DNA of 64,000 nucleotides from Dissophora ornata. Taxonomy: Eukaryota; Mortierellomycota; Mortierellomycetes; Mortierellales; Mortierellaceae. Where the stretch lies: contig MU616598.1 of NCBI GenBank assembly GCA_025201705.1, positions 1 to 64,000 on the forward strand. Reading direction: 5' to 3'. The notes beneath the pieces are model-generated. The model was given only the letters and a program-made list of their open reading frames with translations, was not told the origin of the DNA and did no database searches. Shown here piece by piece: positions 24,801-35,005 of the stretch. The stretch's first letter is position 1. Every line of letters starts with the position of its first letter. The position numbers and the translations under genes were made by a program.

Positions 24801-26140
24801 CGACCCCTCGTGCAGGCAACTATGGTGGCTATGGAGGTTATGGTGGCATGACTCCGATGAGATCAGGAGACATGACCCCCATGCACCCTTCGGGAGCCCG
24901 CACACCGGCTTGGAACTCTGGCTCAAAGACACCAGCTTGGAATGCCGGGTCAAAGACGCCTGCCTGGAGTGCCAGCTCTAGAACACCTAACCCTTACGCG
25001 GATGGATCGCAGACCCCAGCTTGGGACGCTGGCTCCAAGACCCCTCGCTATGGTGGGTCCTCGGCATGGGACAGTGGCAACCGTACACCAGCTCATGCTT
25101 GGGATTCAGGAAGTAGAACACCCGCACGTGGATCTGCTTGGGGCGATTCGGACTCGGGATCAAACAATCAGCACAACGGCAGTTCCGGTGGATCTGGAAG
25201 CGGATACAATGCCTGGAATGACAAGGCTGATTCTGGCTCTGGAGCTGGTGGCTTCCCTCAGACCCCAGCTGCCAGTGGTGACTGGATGAACCGGAGTGTC
25301 CCTACGCCGGGACCATTTGGTGCCCCGTCGCCAGCGCCATTCTCCAACTATCCATACACCCCTGGCCCTTCATCCAACTACGACTCTGCACCTACACCAA
25401 GCAGCAATAACTTCCCACAGACGCCTGCTGCTTCATCGTCATTAGGATCTGGTAGTGGACTCGGTGGTTCTCATGCCAGTAACAATGGGGGTTCACATGC
25501 AGCTAGTGTGGCTACACCTGGTGCCACTCCTGGAGCTTCAAATTCAAGACTGCAGTCGATTCCTACGCCAGGAGCAAACCAGACACCTCAGACTCCAGCA
25601 GGCCCCTCTGCACCAATGACACCTGCAAGTCACTTCCCACAGACGCCGTTCATGCCCACAGGAGGCGACTACTCTGGTATGGACTCGCATGGCCATGCAG
25701 GCCAGGTTCCTGGATATGGATCGGGTGCTGGAGGAGCTAATACGTCGGCCGGTCCCTCCTACGACTGGGCTACCACAGATATCGAGGTTAAGATTACGAC
25801 GGGCAAGGATGGATCGTCGTTCGAGAGTGGTAAATACAATGATATGTCTGGCCGGACGGTCAAGGTCCCACCAAGAAATGCGCTCTCGTCCATGGCCCTT
25901 TGCGACACTCGTCTTTTGGGCGGAATCGAGGACGGCAAGGTGATTCAGATTCCGGTGCAGTACCTTAAGGTTGTAGCGCCGCTGAAGAACGATGGTGTCA
26001 AGGTCTTATCAGGAGAACACCGTGGAGCACTCGGTACGCTTATGGGCGTGGATGTGCAGGATGGCATTGTAAGCTTGAGAGGCGAGAATATGTACAAGGT
26101 CTTGACGATGTCAGTGCTTGGAAAGTACCTTGGCGCGTAG
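21845..26140 (+). CDS. SPT5: Transcription elongation factor SPT5 (DSIF large subunit)
   Basis: Seven exons: 21845-22084, 22217-22735, 22828-22986, 23088-23878, 23971-24160, 24250-24656, 24748-26140; 1232 residues, all phases agree. Order of parts: acidic N-terminus (about 1-150, long Asp/Glu runs), NGN domain (about 193-285, starting '[18 protein letters not shown]') which binds SPT4, then several KOW domains ('[19 protein letters not shown]', '[17 protein letters not shown]', '[18 protein letters not shown]', and a last one near the end). A Gly/Arg-rich linker separates KOW groups, and a C-terminal repeat region has units like TPAWNSGSK, the substrate region for CDK9/Bur1-type kinases in this family. 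With SPT4 it rides on RNA polymerase II to promote elongation and pausing control. Confidence 0.97.
24890..25140 (+). repeat. SPT5 C-terminal repeat (CTR) coding tract
   Basis: Repeated codons for a short motif TPAW(N/D)xGSK, about seven copies with decay toward the 3' side. It corresponds to the CTR of SPT5 proteins, phosphorylated on the Thr/Ser before Pro in studied species. Confidence 0.8.
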
Positions 26141-26635
26141 TCGGCGAGTGATTTGGGCTGATTTTGTATTTATCATTTGCTCGAGTGGATCTGGAATTTT
26201 TGAGTTGAAGTAAAAAGCGTGATGCCTCTCTCTTTCTTTTTCTGCATGACCAAATGAACACAACATTTAAAAAAAAGTAATAAAAACTATGGTATTGCAT
26301 TAGTGTCTTCTCTATCTATGCAATCGCTGAGAGCAAAGTCATCCATGGGTCATTCATTCAATCCCAAAACTGACAACAAGACACAACGATACATTTTTTT
26401 TTTTTTTTTAATAATGACTAGCACAAAAAAAATGATACAAAACTATGAATGACGTGAATGAATGTGGAGAGGCAGGCGCAATCAACAAGGGAAGGAATTA
26501 TAACGAGAAGGAGAAAGAGGATATCTGTGAGGAGGAAAAAAAGAGTTAAGAATATGGACAAAATGTTGCTTTTTTTTCCCTCGATCGAGTGCAGGATGTG
26601 TCGATCCCGGTCAACAACTCGCTGCCTGGTGTGAT
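26141..26635. other. Convergent intergenic region, SPT5 and SSB 3' ends
   Basis: Tail-to-tail spacer holding both 3' untranslated regions. It contains a T-run near 26395-26409 and several A/T-rich blocks suited to polyadenylation on both strands. No gene seen. Confidence 0.7.
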
Positions 26636-28869
26636 TTAGCGAGAGAGGGAAGCAAAGGCCTTGGTGACCGAGCGCTTGAGCTTGCGCTGGGCAAGGACGA
26701 AGGTGTCCTTCTCAGCGAGCTCCTCGATCTGGAGGGCAGCCATGGCCTCCTCAAGAGCATCCTCGATGGACTTCTTGTCATTACGCTTGAGCTTCATGGA
26801 GACGTTGGGCTCGTTAAGAGTACCCTGGATCTGGTACACGTATGACTCGAGCTCCTGCTTGGACTGGACGATCTCCTCGTTCTTGCGATCCTCATCCTTG
26901 AACTTCTCGGCCTCAGAGACCATACGATCGATATCGGCGGCGGAGAGACGACCAGCGCCGTTGGAGATGGTGATGTTGGCCTTGCGACCGGTGGCCTTGT
27001 CCATGGCAGTGACCTTGAGGATACCGTTGGCATCCAACTCGAACGTGCACTCGAGCTCGGGGGTGCCGCGGGGCATGGGGGCAATACCGGAGAGCTCGAA
27101 CTTGCCGAGCAAGTTGTTGTCGCGGGTCATGGGGCGCTCACCCTCGTAGACGGGGAACTGGACGGTGGTCTGACCATCCTCGGTGGTGGTGAAGGTCTTC
27201 TTCTTGATGGTGGGGATGGCGGTGTTACGGGGAACAACAACAGCCATAACGCCACCCTGCATCTCAACTCCGAGAGACAGAGGAACGACATCCAGGAGCA
27301 AGAGATCCTGGGTCTTGGCGTTGCCGGCCTGGTTGGTCAAGACGGCAGCCTGAACGGCAGCACCGTAGGCGACAGCCTCATCGGGGTTGATCGACTTGTT
27401 CAACTCCTTTCCGTCAAAGAACTCCTGGAGAAGAGACTGGATCTTGGGGATACGGGTGGAACCACCGACCAAGACGATCTCGTCAACCTCCTTCTTGGCG
27501 TACTTGGCATCCTTGAGGACCTTCTTGACGGGCTCGATAGTGTTGTTGAAGTGGGTTGAGTTGAGCTCCTCGAAACGGGCACGGGTGATGTTGGCCTGGA
27601 AGTCAACACCCTCGAAGAGAGAGTCGACCTCGATGGTGGTCTGGGTCAACGAGGACAAGGTGCGCTTGGCACGCTCGCAGGCGGTGCGGAGACGGCGGGT
27701 GGCACGGGCATCGCCAGAGATGTCCTTCTTGTGCTTGCGCTTGAACTCCTCCTTGAAGTGCTCCAAGAGGATGTTATCGAAATCCTCACCTCCCAAGTGG
27801 GTGTCACCAGCAGTGGCCTTGACGGCGAAGACACCTCCGGTGATGGTCAAGAGGGAGACATCGAACGTTCCACCACCCAAATCGAAGATGAGGACGTTCT
27901 TCTCCTTGGTCTCCTTGGAGTCCAAACCGTAGGCGATAGCAGCGGCAGTGGGCTCGTTGATGATACGGAGAACATCGAGACCAGCGATGGCACCGGCATC
28001 CTTGGTGGCGTGACGCTGGGCATCGTTGAAGTAAGCGGGGACGGTGATGACAGCCTTGGTGACGGTCTTGCCGAGCTTGGCCTCAGCGATCTCCTTCATC
28101 TTGATCAAGACCATGGCAGAGATCTCCTGGGGGGAGAACTCCTTCTTCTCACCCTGGTAGTCGACCTGGATGAAGGGAGCAGTCTCCTTCTCGATGACGG
28201 TGAAAGGCCAGTGCTTCATGTCAGACTTGACCTCGGGGTCATCGAAACGGCGACCGATCAGACGCTTGGCATCGAAGACAGTGTTGGTGGGGTTCATGGC
28301 AGCCTGGTTCTTGGCGGCATCACCGATGAGACGCTCCTGCTCGGAGAAGGCAACGTACGAAGGAGTGGTACGGTTACCCTGCTCGTTGGCGATAATCTCG
28401 ACACGCTCACCCTCCCAGACGGCAACGCAGGAGTAGGTGGTACTATAAAGCAACAGCACGACAACAGGTTAGGGGACGGTTCTCTTTATCAATTGTGATA
28501 ATTGTTTCGGGTGTGCTGTTGTTGACTGGAAGAATTATCGCTCCCCCTTGGCTTATGCACTGGGTTGGGTGGGCTTTTCCGAAGATCAGCGGCGAATCAC
28601 TTTTGGTAAAGCTGATCCGAGGAGCGATTTGATCTGTGGTTGAGCCAAGATCCAGAGAGAGATCCTCGTCCTGCCCTGCAGGAGGCTAGTGACACTACGC
28701 TGTTGTATGCGTGGGGGTGTCTCCCTCGCAGCGCCTGTTGTGTTGCTGGTTGGTGATATCTGTCCAGAAAGGGTCCCGAGATTGAGGCTGGGAAGAGGAG
28801 AGAGAGAGACGGAGAGTAGTGCACCTACCCGAGATCGATACCGATGGCAAGATCAGTGACTTCAGACAT
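26636..28869 (-). CDS. SSB1: Ribosome-associated Hsp70 chaperone, Ssb type
   Basis: Two exons: 28869-28829 (13 codons plus two bases, encoding '[14 protein letters not shown]') and 28442-26636; 615 residues, the usual Ssb length. Hsp70 nucleotide-binding signatures are present: IDLGTTYS across the intron, [14 protein letters not shown], and [13 protein letters not shown]. The substrate domain follows, and the protein ends in '[10 protein letters not shown]' rather than EEVD (cytosolic Ssa) or HDEL (ER). Ssb proteins bind nascent chains at the ribosome exit with the RAC complex. Codon use is strongly biased to C/G-ending codons, fitting very high expression. The first intron is long for this window (386 nt) and interrupts the ATPase phosphate loop, so the first exon is easily missed. 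Confidence 0.95.
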
Positions 28870-29950
28870 GGTTGTGTATGTGAGTTGAGAAGGCGAGGAA
28901 GGGAGAGGGAACCAAAACAAACGGTCCAGCACTCGCTTTTCTTTCTTTTTTTTTTTTTTTTTTTTTTTTTTTTGGAAGGAAACACAAATGTGGCTTTTAA
29001 TATCACGTGACTAAGGGGTATGCACGGTCGCGTCGCGGGTTCGTGTTCCACGCGTGAGTTTGAAAAACTCAAAGAGCAGCTAACGGGTCTCAACTCTTCT
29101 AACTATCAACAGCTACTTCGGGCAGATGGCATTGATCCTAGAAGTACGCCCTTTGCACAGTATCTCACCGTCCTCCTGACGAGTTTCCGAGAATTGTTCT
29201 AGTATACAAAACACGCTTCAAGAATGCTGCGCTGCTTCGGAGAATTGTTGAGAGTCCTAAAAAAAGATACGTATTTCCTAGGTAGCGTTGCACATGTACC
29301 AGTTGCTTGACTACGGTAAGAGAGAGAGAGTAGTAGTCAGGCAGTAAAGCGCTCATCATTCTTAAAAAAAGAACACCCTCCCGACCCGACGCCGTGACAT
29401 TTCTCTTTGCTTCGTAGGATTAGGAGTGCTACTTTTTCTCAAAAGCAGAATACACCTTGCACTGTGCACCATAATCTTTGATTCTATTTTTTTTCAGCTT
29501 GTTTGATTGTTTTCCACAGGCCAGAGGAAAAAAAACATTACATGTTCGGTGTTGTGTAATGTGCCCCTCGTTTGGGAAAGAGGGCGTCCAGTGGGACAAA
29601 CATTTCTATTTTCAGCACGCGATTTCAGGAAAAACAAAACGTTGGGAGTCAAAGACTACGGCCTCGGCATCTCGACACCGCCGCAGACTCCTTGCATGTG
29701 GGTGGGGGAGCAATTGGGATTTGGTTTCTTGCCTTCTGTGCAACGCTATTTTTATGAAATCACGCGGCGCGTCTAATTCGGGGTCCAGGTGTCATTTTTC
29801 TCTATAAGAACAATCAAATGGAATGCCCTTTTTTTTTTTTGTTTCTCAACTCTCTCCTTTCTCAAGTTCTAAAACTCTCTTTTCTTCAAGTTCTAAACTA
29901 CTCCTTGCGATTTTACATCCCCATCTTTCTCGTATCCCACTAAAGCTACA
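28870..29950. other. Divergent promoter region between SSB and the ML-like gene
   Basis: Holds the Ssb promoter (minus) with a 28-base T run at 28946-28973 (A run on the coding strand) and a CACGTG E-box-like hexamer near 29005. On the right is the promoter of the small secreted protein, with a TATA-like TATAAGAA near 29803. A 60-codon open frame at 29020-29202 was considered and not accepted as a gene. Confidence 0.5.
28946..28973. repeat. Poly(T) tract, 28 bases
   Basis: Uninterrupted T run about 80 bases upstream of the Ssb start codon. Such poly(dA:dT) tracts commonly keep promoters nucleosome-poor in fungi; that role is inferred here. Confidence 0.85.
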
Positions 29951-30744
29951 ATGAAGGCCGGCATTTTCCTTGCAACTGTATTCCTCGCGCTCGGCGCCAA
30001 TGCCGCCACTCTCCAGAATTGCCAAGTTGACAAGGTAATCATAAGTTCTAACGCATTCGGCACCGTCAACCTCTCCTCCCCCCATTTGTTAGCTTAGACT
30101 GTCTCAACCGTTTCGAACGATGTGTGTAACACCGCTCCTTTTCTGAATGCGCCATCACAGGACTTTGACGTTCTCCCTGGATCTCATGGCTCCGATACTG
30201 TCACAGAGGGTTCCACTTACTGTTTCGACCTCATTGGTACGGTGTTTGAGCCTTTCCCTAAGGGTTCTTTGGCGTCGGTCAGTTTCCGCAACTTGAGTAA
30301 GTATAGTAACGATAACGCAGGAAAAAAACAAATACTGCTTATGGTTTCACATCCCTGGTCTCTTCACCTTCAGTGAAATTTTGCAAACTATTGAGATGGT
30401 GTTTAACATTCGGTTGCAGCTCGAGATCTTTGGACTGTACAGGCACCTCTTTGCAAAGTACTCAGGTCGGGTCCATCTAAAGCAAACTGTCCTGGCCTTG
30501 CGAAAAACAATAAGGGCTTGACCGGTTGCATCAAAATTCCCAAAGCCAAGATCGCGCTTCCCAAGTCCGGCGTAAGTCGAAAGATCTCTATTTTGTAGTT
30601 GTTGTTGTTGATGAAGAAATATTATTCACAGCCATGCTCGTGACAATTTCTTTAATTCGCTAGACCACCATCCAAGTCTCGATCGAGGTTTTGACTGAAC
30701 AGGGCGCACTGACCTGCATCAAGGGCACGCTCAAGATCGCATAA
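29951..30744 (+). CDS. Small secreted ML (MD-2/NPC2)-like lipid-binding protein, 150 aa
   Basis: Four exons (29951-30034, 30161-30296, 30420-30571, 30664-30744), phases consistent, 150 residues. The first 18 residues are a signal peptide ending 'LGANA'. The mature part has six cysteines and a beta-rich pattern: 'STYCFDLIGTVFEPFPKGS' early, a central LC..NCPG segment, and the ending 'GALTCIKGTLKI'. Length, cysteine number and the terminal 'C.KG.L.I' pattern fit fungal ML-domain proteins related to NPC2 and PG/PI transfer protein, which bind single lipids in the vacuole or outside the cell. I did not see a diagnostic motif, so the family call is moderate; the gene itself, with signal peptide and clean introns, is more certain. 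Confidence 0.62.
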
Positions 30745-31002
30745 GACACCTGTTTGTGAAGGGACACACTATCCACTTCCTTCTTGCAGAAAGTGCACGC
30801 TACAGGGAGGTTGCTGTTCTACGTTTTCGCGATGTAATAAAGTTATGCGAGACCTCATTTTTTGAAATACTACTGCAATGTTTAAATGTATTTTCTTCTC
30901 TGCCTGTCCTGCGCTTACTACATACACACATGCCACTGTTCTTTCCATGTATAATGTTATTTATTCTTCTATCTGCGAGTACAAGGAAATGTACTCCCCC
31001 GC

Positions 31003-31569
31003 TCAGACATTGCGGGCGTCCCCTACGTTATGTTTTTTCCGTGCATGCAATCGGAAATTATCGTAACCACCAATAAACTGGATAGGTTTTCCAGGACATC
31101 CCTCCCAAACCACCGGGCTGGTCCTGTGGTCCTGTGCGCCTGGAATGCCCTGATATACAAAAAAATAATAAAGAGTCAGGGGTATTTCATTAAAGTGAAA
31201 GCTACCATGTCTAATATCTGTCATTCGCTCTCTGTACTTTGTTTAGCTCCTGGATGCGGTCCTGCCACTCCTTTCGCGTGTGGGCTGTGATTTCCACCTG
31301 GACATTGCTCTGGCTCGACGTGGTATCCAGCCTATCTGCAAGGCTCATAGCCTCTTGGAAATAGTGGCAAGCCAGGAACCCCTCCTATCGAACAGTGTCG
31401 TTTTCGGTTCAAAAGAATCTCAAAGTGAGTAAAAGAGGTCTCCTAACTCGCTTTGTGGTGTCAACTGCATTCCAGACAGTGTTGAAGATCAATGTACAAT
31501 ATAGTAGCAAATCTCTTTGGGCACGACGGATGCAGGCTGTTCCGGGAAGAAGTACGAGAAGAGCCCCAT
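31003..31569 (-). CDS. Glutaredoxin/thioredoxin-fold-like small protein, 121 aa
   Basis: Three short exons, 31569-31498 (24 codons), 31384-31238 (49 codons) and 31149-31003 (49 codons including stop), join in phase 0 with GT..AG introns of 113 and 88 bases. The product begins 'MGLFSYFFPEQPASVVPKE', then 'GFLACHYFQEAMSLADRL' and 'VEITAHTRKEWQDRIQ'. Later 'TSPVVWEG' and 'IQFIGGYDNFRLHARKK' match the cis-proline strand and the IGG-x-D-F helix start of glutaredoxins. The single Cys in ACHYF sits where glutaredoxins have CPYC or CGFS, so it would be a monothiol or non-redox member. Short exons hide it from simple gene finding. The exon chain is convincing; the enzymatic role is not shown. Confidence 0.6.
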
Positions 31570-31857
31570 CTTTGCAATGGCAATGGTTGTGGAGGATTGA
31601 TTTTGCTTCCATCACTTCCCCTTTTGCCGTTCGAGCCGAGTGCGCTAAAACAGAGTCACGCACGCCACCAAAAAAGAACAACACAAAAGTGCGTTTATTG
31701 ACGGAGCCGCGAAAATAACATAAAAAAGATAACAGCGAAGACAGAGAGAGAAGAAAAATAAAATAAAGAAGGCAGCCAAAATGAAGAACTGGGCAGGAGC
31801 AAGGGATATCCGTTTGCATCTGTTCAGGCCCATCAAAGGCACTCCCCCTGCAAGGTA

Positions 31858-33666
31858 TCAAGAGAGCAGTTTGGCTCTCGCTTTGGCTTCTTGCAAGCGA
31901 TGCTCTTCCCCTGCTGTTGGGTGGACGCCGTCATGTCGCGCTGCCTTCACAGAGTAATGCCTCAACAGCGCATCACGACGTACAAACGGTCGGTGGCAAA
32001 AATCGCATGGCCACGTCATCTCGTTATGCTTCGAGATTTGATGACGTTTCAAGTCATGTACACGTCCAAACCGTTCGCCCGGACAGCGATCGCAGCGGTA
32101 ACCCCCCGCGTCTTGAGGGATATGGGTCTTTATCGAGGACCGTCCTCCGGATCGACTAGACAGAGTTGGCTCTGCAGAGGTTTCGGGCGACTCTGCGGAC
32201 GGGTCCGAATTGGGAGGAGGCGATTGAGAGGATGGTATCGTTGGTGACAGCGGTGGGACAGATAGCGTCGAGATATCACCCTGGTGGTTTTTGATAGCGA
32301 CTGCAGCGCTGGCCAATGTTGAGAGCGCAGAGTCAGTTCGGATGGTCATGGTTAGTGGCTCGACGGCCATGGGACGTGCTCGTGGTTTTCGAGGCGGGTA
32401 AACCTTCGGGACCTTCTTGACAATGTCTCGTTTGGTGCGCGATGCTTTGGCAGGAGGTGCATCCTGCGATGCACCCTCGACAGCATGCTTTTCGCCCGCA
32501 TGCTTAGCCGGGGGGTGTGGTGATAGTAAGGAGTGGTTTTGCTTGCCCTCGATTTCTGCAGTAGAATTTCGCCTAGATTCCTGGTTTGCAGGCGGTGATC
32601 GAGCCTGGGAGCCAGTTGATGCTCGTCGTCGTATTTCATGTCCTTCTGTCTTTTCGGCGCGCTCTTTATCATGCGGAGTTGTTGACTCATCATTTTCCTT
32701 GCGTGCCACTGCAGTAGTATCTTTCCGTACATCCTCCCGCGCGCTGTCAAAAATATCGGTGCGGGTATCTCCCTCGCGCTCATCGTCTTTCATGTCTTCA
32801 CGTATATCGTCGCGTTCATCTTCGAGTTCGTCAATGAGTTCGTCCTCGCGTTCATCTTCGCGTAGATCTACCTGAACATCTCGTATGTCCTCGGGCACGT
32901 CTTCGGGTGCATCCTTTCGTCCATCCTTGCGTACGTCCGCCCATACGGCCTCAGGTGTCCGTCTTGGCTCATGTTCCCCTCTGTCCTCACGGCTTAGCCG
33001 GTATGAGCCACGACGCAACTCCTCCGTCTTAGTCTCACGGTCCATTTCCATGCCGCGATGCGGGGAATCCGGATGCTCACGAGGAGTGACATGGTCATTG
33101 GTGGCCGCCTGAGAACTATAATAATCTGGTTTATGTTGCCCATGACCCCTGTCCATTATGTGGTCACGCTCTACCTCGGGGTAATGCCTCCGTGCAGAAT
33201 CATATCTATAACCTTGCTGTGGTTCCTCCCGGTATCGTGGCTCGGGCTCATGCCTGAAGCTCTCTACATGTTGATAGCTGCGTTCACGCGGTTCCTGAGG
33301 GCGATATCGGTGATCGTCTTGCGTATTCCGGTAAAGCTCGTGCCGCACATGCTGATATCTCTGCTCTTGTTCGTGCTCTTGTTCATGCTCTTGTTCATGC
33401 TCTTGTTCATGCCGAGGGCCATCGTGAGCTTCAAATCCATGTGGTGGGTCTGGCGATTGTTCTCGTCTATAAACGATCGGCCTTGAACTTGAGGATGGTG
33501 ATGGCTGTCGTCGTGGTTCTACTACAGATTCTTGCATGGTATCACCCTGCGCCTCATCACTTGTACAAGCGTGGGGGTCGTGGTCGACATCCATCGACTG
33601 AGATAGCTCGCTCTCTTCTGGATGTTGATTAAGTGGGGGCTCGTTGGATATGGTAGTGGCGCTCAT
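31858..33666 (-). CDS. C2H2 zinc-finger protein with charged low-complexity region, 602 aa
   Basis: Single exon. Two C2H2 fingers sit at the extreme C-terminus: 'YRCDRCPGERFGRVHDLKRH' and 'WPCDFCHRPFVRRDALLRH', the second followed by an arginine-containing tail. Paired C-terminal fingers of this sort are common in fungal transcription factors, so nuclear DNA binding is likely; targets unknown. The middle is unusually charged: a run of Glu-His-Glu-Gln repeats (about residues 85-105) and then about 80 residues of alternating Asp/Glu/Arg/Lys (around residues 240-320). The N-terminal part is Arg/Tyr/His/Glu-rich. The repeats are visible in DNA as 12-15-base minisatellites. Confidence 0.82.
   Translation of the reverse strand: MSATTISNEPPLNQHPEESELSQSMDVDHDPHACTSDEAQGDTMQESVVEPRRQPSPSSSSRPIVYRREQSPDPPHGFEAHDGPRHEQEHEQEHEQEHEQEQRYQHVRHELYRNTQDDHRYRPQEPRERSYQHVESFRHEPEPRYREEPQQGYRYDSARRHYPEVERDHIMDRGHGQHKPDYYSSQAATNDHVTPREHPDSPHRGMEMDRETKTEELRRGSYRLSREDRGEHEPRRTPEAVWADVRKDGRKDAPEDVPEDIRDVQVDLREDEREDELIDELEDERDDIREDMKDDEREGDTRTDIFDSAREDVRKDTTAVARKENDESTTPHDKERAEKTEGHEIRRRASTGSQARSPPANQESRRNSTAEIEGKQNHSLLSPHPPAKHAGEKHAVEGASQDAPPAKASRTKRDIVKKVPKVYPPRKPRARPMAVEPLTMTIRTDSALSTLASAAVAIKNHQGDISTLSVPPLSPTIPSSQSPPPNSDPSAESPETSAEPTLSSRSGGRSSIKTHIPQDAGGYRCDRCPGERFGRVHDLKRHQISKHNEMTWPCDFCHRPFVRRDALLRHYSVKAARHDGVHPTAGEEHRLQEAKARAKLLS
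33361..33413 (-). repeat. 12-bp coding minisatellite (Glu-His-Glu-Gln repeat)
   Basis: The 12-mer TGCTCTTGTTCA is repeated about four times in frame inside the zinc-finger gene. It likely expands or contracts by replication slippage. Confidence 0.85.
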
Positions 33667-34222
33667 GACACCGTGGAAGTTGTAGTGGTAGTGGCCGCGT
33701 AAAATGTAATCTTGTAAGGACTGGATTCGGCGTCACTGCCTCAATATCGGGTAACTGCTACCACAAAGTAGGGGACAGCAAAGACAAAAAATGAGGATGA
33801 GTGATCGAGCCCTGTTACGAATCGCTCTTGGCTGGGTTGCAGATGCAGATGTGGCGGTGAGGATCTTTCGTTTTTTTAGATTGGGCTTTGCAAGAGAACG
33901 AGAGTGTTATTTTTCTCCTTTGTATTTGGTGGCGGTGGTGGCGTTATCTGGCTACGAATGGTGGCGGCTCCTTTTTTTGCACTGAAATATGAGCTAGGAG
34001 CAAGCTCACAGTTGCGAGCAGGAACAAAGTCGAGGCATTAGCGGACCCTCGACCTCCCCACCTCATCGCAAAGGTAGGCAAGACGGCGCCAGCTTTCGAC
34101 GCGCGCCTAGGGTCCTGTTTCGGGAGAGGGAGGTGGGCGCGGGATGCGCGGGATGGCGAGGATGGACTGAATCGCGTCTGGGTCACACGCGTGATTGCTT
34201 GGTATAGAGGTTCTGCAGAAGC

Positions 34223-34768
34223 ATGTCCCGCGGAGGCAAGCGAGAACAAAAGAGGGTACTGTACCTCGATCGTGCTTACGAAGATGTCTGGTGCAGGTAG
34301 CAGGGAGGAAATGGAATGGATTCGATGAAAGGCAAAGGGAGGTATTTTTGTCTTTCCTTTTTATTTGAAAAGGCGCCACCAAAGGATGGGAGGTCGGGTA
34401 TGGGTCATTTCCTTGTTGGGCAAAACCTGACTTAATCATGCACATGAACAGATGATGCAAACCATGGCCCTTCGAGCCGCCGATTCAAGCCTGGCACTGG
34501 GAAGAGAGAGAGTGTGTGGGACAGAGAGACGTGTGATAGGCGAGAAAAGAGGCGTCTTTGTAGTCCCTGTAGCTTGCAGTCTAAGGCGTGTGTGATGGAC
34601 TAGCGAGAAAACGTGCCGTACGTGTAATTGACCAACATGAAGGGGCAACAGAACCTTGCGAAGCAGGATAAACCATACAACTGCACATCCATCAACCTCG
34701 ATCGGCCCACCATCCTCGCCCAATTGATGCAAGACAACGACAGATACTTGCACCCACTCGACTGCTGA
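34223..34768 (+). CDS. Possible SERF-like micro-protein (two exons, 52 aa)
   Basis: Candidate only. Exon 1 (34223-34255) encodes 'MSRGGKREQKR' and ends before GTACTG. Exon 2 (34643-34768) starts after an AG, encodes 'GQQNLAKQDKPYNCTSINLD' and later 'LAQLMQDNDRYLHPLDC', then stops. The joined N-terminus resembles the 4F5/SERF pattern (M-[AS]-RG-x2-RE-x3-R-x2-N-x2-K). The C-terminal half is unlike SERF. A shorter reading from an ATG at 34637 gives 43 residues. The donor is weak and the intron (387 nt) long, so this may be chance. Confidence 0.25.
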
Positions 34769-34959
34769 CATGCTCTTTACTGGCTTACCAAAAACGGAGC
34801 AGCACCGAGACCAAAAAAACCCAGACCACTCACCCCTTTTTTTGGCCAGTGTGTAAATAGGTTTCAACACGCGTAAATAAACAGGTTTCCAGCATGATTG
34901 AGTCTAATGTTTTGTTCTTCACGCAAAGTAGGTAGGATGCATAGTCCCCTACAAGGGGA

Positions 34960-34988
34960 AAATAATAATAATAATAATAATAATAATA
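34960..34988. repeat. (AAT)n microsatellite
   Basis: About nine AAT/ATA trinucleotide units just beyond the stop codon of the membrane-protein gene, probably in its 3' untranslated region. Confidence 0.9.
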
Positions 34989-35005
34989 GAGACCTGTTGT
35001 TATGT

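Larger units (their letters stand above)
33667..35005. other. Intergenic region with a possible micro-gene
   Basis: Between the zinc-finger start and the 3' end of the membrane-protein gene. It holds the zinc-finger promoter and the doubtful small plus-strand gene at 34223-34768. An (AAT)n microsatellite lies at 34960-34988. Confidence 0.5.

Noticed and set aside
27731..28498. Long plus-strand frame antisense to SSB
   Set aside because: Same codon-bias shadow effect over a certain Hsp70 gene.
29030..29055. tRNA T-arm-like string GGGTTCGTGTTCC
   Set aside because: The loop lacks the conserved A after TTCG and there is no matching acceptor, D or anticodon arm around it.
29020..29202. 60-codon plus-strand frame with a helical look
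   Set aside because: It sits in the SSB promoter region, has no partner exon with matching phase, no recognisable motif and no leader of the kind seen at other genes.
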